A stretch of DNA of 64,000 nt from Leifsonia sp. ZF2019 (lineage in GTDB: Bacteria > Actinomycetota > Actinomycetes > Actinomycetales > Microbacteriaceae), in contig NZ_CP065037.1 of assembly GCF_019924635.1 (NCBI RefSeq), positions 1,798,001 through 1,862,000 on the forward strand, given 5' to 3'. The stretch's first letter is position 1. Every line of letters begins with the position of its first letter. The position numbers were made by a program, and so were the translations under genes. The notes under the pieces were generated by a model. The model was given only the letters and a program-made list of their open reading frames with translations. It was not told the origin of the DNA and did not search any database. Positions 57,169 through 64,000 of this stretch are shown here, piece by piece.

Positions 57169-58389
57169 ATGTTACGAAACAAAGTCACCATCGGTGCGGC
57201 CGTTGCAGCGTCGGTCGCACTGCTCCTCGCAGGGTGTGCCAACCAGCCGTCCAGCGGGGGATCGACCAGCGGGAGCTCCAAGGTCGACATTCCGGCGATC
57301 ACCTCGATCGACACACCGAAGGATGCGGTCCTCCCCGCCGGAGACGGCAAGGCGACCTGTCCCGCGGGCCTGACGATCGGCTACGTCGGAGCGGAGACGG
57401 GCCCCAACGCCCAGCTCGGCATCAACATCTACAACGGCATCCAGCTCGCCATCGACCAGCACAACGAGGCGAACAAGGGCTGCCAGGTCGGCTTCAAGAA
57501 GTTCGACACCGAGGGCGACCCGAACAAGGCGACCGGCCCGGTCACCCAGGCCGTCAACGAGTCCGACATCGTCGGCGTGGTCGGCCTCCCGTTCTCGGGC
57601 GAGTCCAAGGCGACCGGAAACATCTTCCAGCAGCAGGGCCTGGTCCACATCACCCCGTCGGCCACCAACCCCGGCCTGACGGAGAACGGCTGGACGACCT
57701 TCTTCCGCGGCCTCGGCAATGACGCCGTGCAGGGCCCGGCGGCGGCGAAGTTCCTCACCGACCAGCTGAAGGCCAAGAAGGTCTACCTGGTCCAGGACGA
57801 CTCCGACTACGGAATCGGCCTCGGAACCCAGACCTCGCAGGCGCTCGGCGACGCGCTCGTCGGCACCGACAAGGTGACCACCGGCCAGAAGGACTTCTCG
57901 GCGGTGATCTCCAAGATCATCAACGCGAAGCCCGACGCGGTCTACTACGCCGGGTACTACGCCGAAGGCGCCCCGTTCGACCAGCAGCTGGTCAACAAGG
58001 GCTTCACCGGCACGTTCGTCGGCCCGGACGGCGTGAAGGACGACCAGTTCATCAAGCTGGCCGGAGACGCGTCGAGCAACGCGTACTTCACCTGCCCCTG
58101 CATCCCGGGTGAGCTCATCCCCGACTTCGAGTCCGCCTACAAGAAGCTCGCGAACGCCGAGCCGGGCACCTACTCGATCGAGGGCTACGACGCCACCACC
58201 GTGCTGCTCGCGGGCATCGACAAGGGCAAGACGACCCGCGCCGACCTGCTCGACTGGGTGAAGAACTACGACGCCGACGGTCTGAGCAAGCACTACAAGT
58301 GGGACTCGAAGGGCGAGCTCCAGGCGCCGACCGTCTACGGCTACAAGGTCGAAGGCGGCAAGATCGTGCCGATCGGCACCATCGGATAG
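57169..58389 (+). CDS. livK: Branched-chain amino-acid importer, binding lipoprotein
   Basis: 406 residues with lipobox LLAGC-A, so lipid-anchored. Type I periplasmic-binding fold: LTIGYVGAETGPNAQLGINIYNGIQLAIDQHN, DIVGVVGLPFSGESKATG, GLVHITPSATNPGLT and KVYLVQDDSDYGIGLG. It binds Leu/Ile/Val or related ligands for LivHMGF. AGAGG lies before ATG. It is followed by a 15-base hairpin and then livH, which would give excess of the binding protein. Confidence 0.92.
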   Translation: MLRNKVTIGAAVAASVALLLAGCANQPSSGGSTSGSSKVDIPAITSIDTPKDAVLPAGDGKATCPAGLTIGYVGAETGPNAQLGINIYNGIQLAIDQHNEANKGCQVGFKKFDTEGDPNKATGPVTQAVNESDIVGVVGLPFSGESKATGNIFQQQGLVHITPSATNPGLTENGWTTFFRGLGNDAVQGPAAAKFLTDQLKAKKVYLVQDDSDYGIGLGTQTSQALGDALVGTDKVTTGQKDFSAVISKIINAKPDAVYYAGYYAEGAPFDQQLVNKGFTGTFVGPDGVKDDQFIKLAGDASSNAYFTCPCIPGELIPDFESAYKKLANAEPGTYSIEGYDATTVLLAGIDKGKTTRADLLDWVKNYDADGLSKHYKWDSKGELQAPTVYGYKVEGGKIVPIGTIG

Positions 58390-58401
58390 CGCGACACCGT
58401 G

Positions 58402-58436
58402 AGGATGCCGCGGGCCGCCGTGGCCCGCGGCATCCT
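58402..58436 (+). terminator. Partial terminator within the liv operon
   Basis: AGGATGCCGCGGGCC (58402-58416) and its perfect complement (58422-58436) enclose the loop GCCGT, starting 13 bases after the livK stop. Only part of the transcripts should continue to livH. Confidence 0.75.
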
Positions 58437-58505
58437 TGCGTTTCGGCCCCTCATCCGCACATGCCCGGATCGCCGACGATCCGGCACTGAACCCTGGATG
58501 CACGA

Positions 58506-59513
58506 ATGCTCGAACTGATCGCCCTCCATCCCGTCCTCGACAACTCCTGGATCAATTTCGACGTCGGCGCTCTCGTCCAGAACTTCTGGAGCGCCACCTT
58601 CGACGGCCTCACCTTCGGTGCCATCTACGGCCTGATCGCGGTCGGCTACACGCTGGTCTACGGCGTGCTCAACCTGATCAACTTCGCCCACTCCGAGGTG
58701 TTCATCGTCGGCGCGTACGGCGTCGTGATCACCCTCACCTCGCTGGGCTTCGGCCCCAGCGCCCCCAACCTCAGCCCCGCCGCGATCATCGGCGACCTCC
58801 TGCTGGCGCTCCTCGTCGGCATGGCGGCGTCGGCGTTCACCGCGTTCGTGCTGGAACGGGTGGCGTACCGGCCGCTGCGAAAACGGAACGCGCCCCGCCT
58901 CGTGTTCCTCATCACGGCGATCGGCGCCTCGTTCACGATCCAGTACCTGATCTTCCTGATCCGGGGAGCGAACGCGGAGCCGGCGGTGACGATGTTCATC
59001 CCGACACCGATCTTCGACGTGTTCGGAACGATCGTGAACAGCCAGCAGATCATCATCGTCGTGGCCTCCGTCCTCCTGATGGTCGCCACGGATCTCTTCA
59101 TCCGCCGCACCCGCACCGGTCGCGGCATCCGCGCCGTCGCACAGGACGCCGACACCGCGACGCTGATGGGCGTCAACAAGGAGAAGATCATCGTCATCAC
59201 GTTCGTGGTCGGCGGCGTCCTCGCCGGTGCCGCGGCCCTCTTCTACGTGATGCTGGTGCCCTCGGGCGTCATCTACAACGGCGGCTTCGTGCTCGGCGTG
59301 AAGGCGTTCGCCGCCGCCGTCCTGGGCGGCATCGGCAACGTGCGCGGCGCCCTCCTCGGCGGCCTGCTGCTGGGCGTGATCGGCAACTACGGCCAGATCC
59401 TGCTCGGCGACTCGCAGTGGACCGATGTCGTGGCGTTCGTGGTCCTCGTCCTGGTGCTCCTGGTGAAGCCCACCGGAATCCTGGGCACCTCGCTCGGAAG
59501 GAGCCGCGCATGA
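58506..59513 (+). CDS. livH: Branched-chain amino-acid importer, permease LivH
   Basis: 335 residues with eight or nine helices. LivH-type markers: AIYGLIAVGYTLVYGVLNLINFAH, GRGIRAVAQDADTATLMGVN and FAAAVLGGIGNVRGALLGGLLLG. Forms the channel with LivM. ATG 58506 is separated from livK by the hairpin. Coupled to livM by ATGA. Confidence 0.95.
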   Translation: MLELIALHPVLDNSWINFDVGALVQNFWSATFDGLTFGAIYGLIAVGYTLVYGVLNLINFAHSEVFIVGAYGVVITLTSLGFGPSAPNLSPAAIIGDLLLALLVGMAASAFTAFVLERVAYRPLRKRNAPRLVFLITAIGASFTIQYLIFLIRGANAEPAVTMFIPTPIFDVFGTIVNSQQIIIVVASVLLMVATDLFIRRTRTGRGIRAVAQDADTATLMGVNKEKIIVITFVVGGVLAGAAALFYVMLVPSGVIYNGGFVLGVKAFAAAVLGGIGNVRGALLGGLLLGVIGNYGQILLGDSQWTDVVAFVVLVLVLLVKPTGILGTSLGRSRA

Positions 59514-60667
59514 GCATGACCGAAGGTCCCAAGGTCCTGCCCGACGGCCGGTCGGAGCAGGCGGCGGATGCGATGGAGGCGGCCCGCGGCGGCCGGCGGG
59601 GGCCGTTCCAGCCGCTCCGCGACAAATGGAACTCGCTCCCGCGCCCGATCCAGTGGCTGTGGCTGCTGATCGTCGTGGCGCTGGCGTACGCACTGCCGTA
59701 CCTCAACTTCTTCCCGCTCACCACCGAGCCCGGCAACGACTGGCCGCTCGCGTGCTTCGCGATGGCGACGTACGCGCTGGTCGCGGTCGGCCTCAACATC
59801 GTGGTCGGCTACGCCGGCCTCCTCGACCTCGGCTACGTCGCGTTCTTCGCGGTCGGGTCGTACACGGCCGCGATGCTGACCAGCCCGGACTCGCCGTTCC
59901 TGAAGATCCCGTACCTGTGGACCATCCCGGTCGCCATGGCGATCACGATGATCTTCGGCGTGATCCTCGGCGTGCCGACCCTCCGGCTCCGCGGCGACTA
60001 CCTGGCGATCGTGACCCTCGGCTTCGGAGAGATCGTGCGCATCCTCGCGACGATCATCCCGGCGCTGAAGGGTCAGGTCGGTTTCCAGAACGTCGGGCAC
60101 CCGCCGGGGGAGCAGGCGAACGGCATCCCGATCTTCTCGAACTCGAACGGCGTCCCCTGGTACTGGCTGACGCTCTCGATCATCATCATCGTGCTGCTGC
60201 TCGTCGGGAACCTGGAGCGCAGCCGGGTCGGACGGGCGTGGATCGCGATCCGCGAGGACGAGGACGCCGCCGAGATCATGGGCGTCCCGACGTTCAAGTA
60301 CAAGGTGTGGGCGTTCGCCATCGGCGCCGGCGTCGGCGGCCTCTCCGGGGCCCTGTTCGCCGGGCAGGTCGGCTTCGTCAACAACCAGAAGTTCGACGTG
60401 CAGACCTCCATCCTGTTCCTCGCGGCCGTCGTGCTCGGCGGTGCGGGCAACAAGGTGGGCGCGATGATCGGTGGGGCGATCGTGGCGTACATCCCGCTGC
60501 GCTTCACGGCGATCGCGGACTACAAGTACCTCATCTTCGGCATCGCGCTCGTGCTCATCATGATCTTCCGCTCGCAGGGTCTGTTCCCGGCGCGGCAGAA
60601 GCTCCTGGCGTACGGCAGGCACGCGTACCGACGAGTCGCCCAGGCGGCGAAGGGAGGCGCACGATGA
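59510..60667 (+). CDS. livM: Branched-chain amino-acid importer, permease LivM
   Basis: 385 residues. An approximately 50-residue cytoplasmic N-terminal tail is followed by ten helices; the markers are [48 protein letters not shown] and [25 protein letters not shown] precedes ATG. Coupled to livG by ATGA. Confidence 0.95.
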   Translation: MSMTEGPKVLPDGRSEQAADAMEAARGGRRGPFQPLRDKWNSLPRPIQWLWLLIVVALAYALPYLNFFPLTTEPGNDWPLACFAMATYALVAVGLNIVVGYAGLLDLGYVAFFAVGSYTAAMLTSPDSPFLKIPYLWTIPVAMAITMIFGVILGVPTLRLRGDYLAIVTLGFGEIVRILATIIPALKGQVGFQNVGHPPGEQANGIPIFSNSNGVPWYWLTLSIIIIVLLLVGNLERSRVGRAWIAIREDEDAAEIMGVPTFKYKVWAFAIGAGVGGLSGALFAGQVGFVNNQKFDVQTSILFLAAVVLGGAGNKVGAMIGGAIVAYIPLRFTAIADYKYLIFGIALVLIMIFRSQGLFPARQKLLAYGRHAYRRVAQAAKGGAR

Positions 60668-61584
60668 CGGACGCGCAGAACCCCGGGACCCCGGAGGATC
60701 CGGAGGAGGTCGCGCTCGGCGCCAACGAGGACGAGCTGGAGGCGGCGGGCGTCGACCTCGACGTGGCCGAGGCCGCGGCTCCCGACCGGGAGATCGCGGT
60801 CGAGGTCGGCGAGAACATCGTCGAAGTCCGCAACCTGACGGTCAAGTTCGGCGGCCTGCTCGCGCTCGACGACGTGTCGTTCGACATCCGGCGCGGCGAG
60901 ATCCTCGGACTCATCGGCCCCAACGGCGCAGGGAAGACGACGTGCTTCAACGCGATGACCGGCGTCTACAAGCCGACCAGCGGGGATGTGCTGCTGGAGG
61001 GCCAGTCGATCAAGGGGCGCAAGCAGCACCAGATCACCCGGCTCGGACTGGCCCGCACCTTCCAGAACATCCGCCTCTTCGGTGAGATGACGGCACTGGA
61101 GAACGTGGTCGTCGGCCTCGACGCGCGCCACCGCACGTCGGTCCCTGGAGCGCTTCTGCGCCTGCCGCGCCACACGCGGGAGGAGAAGTCGGCGATCGAG
61201 CGCGGGATGGCGCTGCTGGAGTTCGTCGGCATCGCCGACCTCGCCGGCACGCTCTCCCGGCACCTCCCGTACGGCTACCAGCGCCGCCTCGAGATCGCGC
61301 GCGCACTCGCGACCGATCCGAAGGTGCTGTGCCTCGACGAGCCGGCGGCCGGCTTCAACCCGGCGGAGAAGGAGGAGCTGATGGACCTCATCCGCACCAT
61401 CCGCGCCGACGGGTACACCGTGCTCCTCATCGAGCACGACATGAAGCTGGTCATGGGAGTGACCGACCGGATCGTGGTGCTGGAGTTCGGCCGCAAGCTC
61501 GCGGACGACACGCCGGAGGCCATCCGGAACGACCCGCGCGTGATCGCCGCCTACCTCGGGGAGCCCGAAGATGACGTTGCTTGA
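60664..61584 (+). CDS. livG: Branched-chain amino-acid importer, ATPase LivG
   Basis: 306 residues. A 45-residue acidic N-terminal extension ([20 protein letters not shown]) leads into the ABC domain: [41 protein letters not shown] (signature variant of LivG), [13 protein letters not shown] and IEHDMKLVM. Powers LivHM with LivF. It overlaps livF by 14 bases. The acidic extension is unusual in LivG. Confidence 0.95.
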   Translation: MTDAQNPGTPEDPEEVALGANEDELEAAGVDLDVAEAAAPDREIAVEVGENIVEVRNLTVKFGGLLALDDVSFDIRRGEILGLIGPNGAGKTTCFNAMTGVYKPTSGDVLLEGQSIKGRKQHQITRLGLARTFQNIRLFGEMTALENVVVGLDARHRTSVPGALLRLPRHTREEKSAIERGMALLEFVGIADLAGTLSRHLPYGYQRRLEIARALATDPKVLCLDEPAAGFNPAEKEELMDLIRTIRADGYTVLLIEHDMKLVMGVTDRIVVLEFGRKLADDTPEAIRNDPRVIAAYLGEPEDDVA

Positions 61585-62284
61585 GCTGAAGAACATCAGC
61601 GTGTCGTACGGCCGCATCGAGGCCATCCACGACATGTCCTTCTCGGTCGAGGAGGGGGAGATCGTGAGCCTCATCGGGGCGAACGGAGCGGGCAAGTCGA
61701 CCACGATGAAGACGGTCTGCGGCATCCTCAACCCGACGAAGGGGTCGATCCTCTTCGACGGCGAGGACATCACGAAGATGAAGGCGCACATCCGTGTGGT
61801 GCGCGGCATCTCGCAGGCGCCGGAGGGCCGGGGCATCTTCCCCGGCATGACGGTGATGGAGAACCTCGACATGGGGGCGTTCGGCCGCAAGGACCGCAGC
61901 AACATGAGTGCCGACTTCGACCGGGTGTTCGCCCTGTTCCCGCGGCTCGCCGAGCGCAAGTCGCAGGCAGGGGGAACCATGTCCGGCGGCGAGCAGCAGA
62001 TGCTCGCCATCGGCCGCGCGCTGATGTCGAACCCGCGTCTGCTGCTGCTCGACGAGCCGTCGATGGGGCTCGCGCCGCAGTTCATCCGCCAGATCTTCTC
62101 GATCATCACGGAGATCAACCAGCAGGGGACGACCGTGCTGCTGGTGGAGCAGAACGCCAATCAGGCGCTGGCCCGCGCGCACCGGGCGTTCGTGCTGGAG
62201 ACCGGCAGCATCACCCACGCCGGAACCGGCAAGGAGCTCCTGGCCGACCCGGCGATCAAGGAGGCGTACCTGGGCGTCGCGTGA
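61571..62284 (+). CDS. livF: Branched-chain amino-acid importer, ATPase LivF
   Basis: 237 residues: LIGANGAGKSTTMKTVCG, GISQAPEGRGIFPGMTVMENL, MSGGEQQMLAIGRALM, LLLLDEPSMGLAPQ and LVEQNANQAL, standard LivF. The last gene of the liv operon. It is followed by interleaved palindromes (62292-62365). Confidence 0.95.
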   Translation: MTLLELKNISVSYGRIEAIHDMSFSVEEGEIVSLIGANGAGKSTTMKTVCGILNPTKGSILFDGEDITKMKAHIRVVRGISQAPEGRGIFPGMTVMENLDMGAFGRKDRSNMSADFDRVFALFPRLAERKSQAGGTMSGGEQQMLAIGRALMSNPRLLLLDEPSMGLAPQFIRQIFSIITEINQQGTTVLLVEQNANQALARAHRAFVLETGSITHAGTGKELLADPAIKEAYLGVA

Positions 62285-62291
62285 GCGCCCG

Positions 62292-62365
62292 CCGAGGGGC
62301 ACGTCGTGGCCGCCATCCCGCGCGGATGAAGGCCACGACGTGCCCCTCGGCTGCGGGATGGCGGC
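62292..62365 (+). terminator. Two interleaved palindromes after livF
   Basis: Palindrome A: 62292-62311 pairs with 62331-62350, 20 of 20 bases. Palindrome B: 62309-62321 (GCCGCCATCCCGC) pairs with 62353-62365 (GCGGGATGGCGGC), 13 of 13. B's left arm lies in A's loop and its right arm after A, the order of an H-type pseudoknot. Likely terminator or RNA element between livF and smc. Confidence 0.7.
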
Positions 62366-62390
62366 GGCGCGTTACGGTAAATTCACCTGC

Positions 62391-64000
62391 GTGTATCTGA
62401 AGAGTCTGACGCTCAAGGGCTTCAAGTCGTTCGCTCAGCCGACGACGTTCGCCTTCGAGCCCGGCGTCACCTGCGTGGTGGGGCCGAACGGCTCCGGCAA
62501 GTCCAACGTCGTCGACGCGCTGGCCTGGGTGATGGGCGAGCAGGGCGCCAAGACCCTGCGCGGCGGCAAGATGGAGGACGTCATCTTCGCCGGCACCTCG
62601 ACGCGCGGTCCGCTCGGGCGCGCGGAAGTGCAGCTCACCATCGACAACTCCGACGGCGCCCTGCCGATCGAGTACTCGGAAGTGACGATCTCGCGCACGC
62701 TGTTCCGCAACGGCGGCAGCGAGTACGCCATCAACGGCCAGTCGTGCCGGCTGCTCGACGTGCAGGAGCTGCTCAGCGACTCCGGCCTCGGGCGTGAGAT
62801 GCACGTCATCGTCGGCCAGGGTCAGCTCGACGCCGTCTTGCGCGCGACCCCGGAGGAGCGCCGCGGTTTCATCGAGGAGGCCGCCGGCATCCTGAAGCAC
62901 CGGCGCCGCAAGGAGAAGACGCTCCGCAAGCTCGACGCGATGCAGGCCAACCTGACGCGCCTCAGCGACCTCGCCGGCGAGGTGCGACGCCAGCTCAAGC
63001 CGCTCGGCCACCAGGCCGAGATCGCCCGTGAGGCGCAGTCCATCGCCGCGATCGTCCGCGACGCCCGGGCCCGCCTCCTCGCCGACGAGGTCGTCGGGCT
63101 CCGTCGCGTGCTCGACGACCACACGCGCTCGGAGGCCGAGCGGCACTCCGAGCAGATCGTGCTGCAGGAGCAGCTGGAGCAGAAGCAGCTGCGGCGCACC
63201 CGGCTGGAGCAGGCGCAGATCGGCGATGCGGTGGACGTGGCCCGCAGCACGGCCTTCGCACTCGAGCAGGTGCAGGACCGCCTGCGCTCCCTCTACACGC
63301 TCGCCACGCAGCGGCTCGCCCTGCTCGGCAGCCAGGCGGACTCGCCCGACGACGGCCCGCGTGTCAGCCCGCAGATGGTGCAGGACGCCCACGACGAGAC
63401 CGAGCGTCTGCGCGGCGTGGTCGCCGCGGCAGAGGCCGCCTGGACCGCAGCGCAGGCGGCGACGAAGTCGGCGCGCGAACGACTGGACGCCGTCGACGAG
63501 GAGATCGCCGCGCAGAGCGCCCTCGTCTCGCGCCACGACCTCGAGATCTCCCAGCTGAGCGGACAGGCCGAAGCGGCCGCCCAACGTCTCGCCGCCGTGC
63601 GCGGGGAGGTACTGCGCCAGCAGAACGCGCTCGACGCCGCATCCCAGCGCCTCGCCCAGGCGCAGCAGGCGTTCGACGAGCGCGAAGCCGAGGCCGAGGA
63701 GACGGACGCCGGGGAGGGCTCCCTCGACGAGGCGTACGAGCTCGCCCAGGCCGACGTGTTCGAGGCGGAGGGGGAGATCGAGCGGCTCCGCGAGGAACTC
63801 CACACGTTGGAGCGCGAGCGCGACGCCCTCGCCGCCCGCACCGGCGCCCTCTCGCTCGCCCTCGATCAGAAGGACGGATCCGCCGCTCTCGTCTCCGCAC
63901 GGCTGGCAGGCGTGCGGGGGCTGGTGGCCGAGCACGTGCGTGTGCATCCCGGCTACGAGGCCGCCATCGCCGCGGCGCTCGGCTCGCTCTCCGACGCCGT
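62391..64000 (+). CDS. smc: Chromosome segregation protein SMC, 5' part
   Basis: 536 codons are visible; the gene leaves the window in frame. The N-terminus has YLKSLTLKGFKSFA, Walker A VVGPNGSGKSNVVDA, GAKTLRGGKMEDVIFAG and the Q-loop region; the coiled coil starts near residue 170 (EERRGFIEEAAGILKHRRRKEK) and the hinge approaches at the right edge (AGVRGLVAEHVRVHPGYEAAIAAALG). GTG 62391 has TAAATT seven bases upstream, suggesting a leaderless transcript. Condensin core; needs ScpA/B from elsewhere. Confidence 0.95.
   Translation, partial: MYLKSLTLKGFKSFAQPTTFAFEPGVTCVVGPNGSGKSNVVDALAWVMGEQGAKTLRGGKMEDVIFAGTSTRGPLGRAEVQLTIDNSDGALPIEYSEVTISRTLFRNGGSEYAINGQSCRLLDVQELLSDSGLGREMHVIVGQGQLDAVLRATPEERRGFIEEAAGILKHRRRKEKTLRKLDAMQANLTRLSDLAGEVRRQLKPLGHQAEIAREAQSIAAIVRDARARLLADEVVGLRRVLDDHTRSEAERHSEQIVLQEQLEQKQLRRTRLEQAQIGDAVDVARSTAFALEQVQDRLRSLYTLATQRLALLGSQADSPDDGPRVSPQMVQDAHDETERLRGVVAAAEAAWTAAQAATKSARERLDAVDEEIAAQSALVSRHDLEISQLSGQAEAAAQRLAAVRGEVLRQQNALDAASQRLAQAQQAFDEREAEAEETDAGEGSLDEAYELAQADVFEAEGEIERLREELHTLERERDALAARTGALSLALDQKDGSAALVSARLAGVRGLVAEHVRVHPGYEAAIAAALGSLSDA

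Overview
The window comes from a high-GC actinobacterium. The order leuC-leuD-murA-acyltransferase-gpsA-ddl-DUF3515-thiL-rsmD-recG-coaD, followed by DUF177-rpmF-rnc-mutM and smc, together with a zinc-free bL32, a leaderless leucine leader peptide and LAXTG-type surface anchoring, points to the Microbacteriaceae (Leifsonia-like). This placement is inferred from gene order and protein character; no marker sequence was compared.

Layout. 0-5.1 kb holds unlinked metabolic genes (FAH-family enzyme cut by the window edge, SMP-30 lactonase, alpha/beta hydrolase) and a sortase-type surface protein with repeated Cna-B-like domains. 5.2-18 kb is an accessory block: two FMN monooxygenases in one coupled operon, two complete amino-acid-type ABC importers, a GNAT acetyltransferase and an FAD/NAD(P)-binding protein, interrupted by a divergent sufS-sufU pair. 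The set resembles operons for uptake and oxidative breakdown of S- or N-modified amino acids. 18-32 kb is mixed: a MarR/EamA exporter pair, DyP peroxidase, glycine betaine/proline importer, lipoprotein lipase, AlaX-like editing protein, NERD protein, photolyase, a CsoR-controlled copper ATPase and a lipid kinase. A tRNA-Glu(CTC) sits at 32.7 kb.

33-55 kb is core genome: a Mn-riboswitch-controlled TerC-PP2C operon, a leucine attenuator and leuCD, the murA-acyltransferase-gpsA-ddl envelope/lipid run, thiL, rsmD, recG, coaD, a MoxR-DUF58-transglutaminase operon, and DUF177-rpmF-rnc-mutM. From 54.8 to 62.3 kb small metabolic genes and a complete branched-chain amino-acid (Liv) importer lie before smc, which runs off the right edge.

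Gene organisation is dense. ATGA/GTGA/TTGA four-base overlaps are the rule inside operons, and many first genes carry a -10-like TANNNT hexamer 6-9 bases before the start codon with no Shine-Dalgarno sequence, implying leaderless transcripts. No transposase, integrase, phage gene or CRISPR array was seen. Gaps between genes hold terminators, operators, riboswitches and several long palindromes, one pair of which is interleaved like a pseudoknot.
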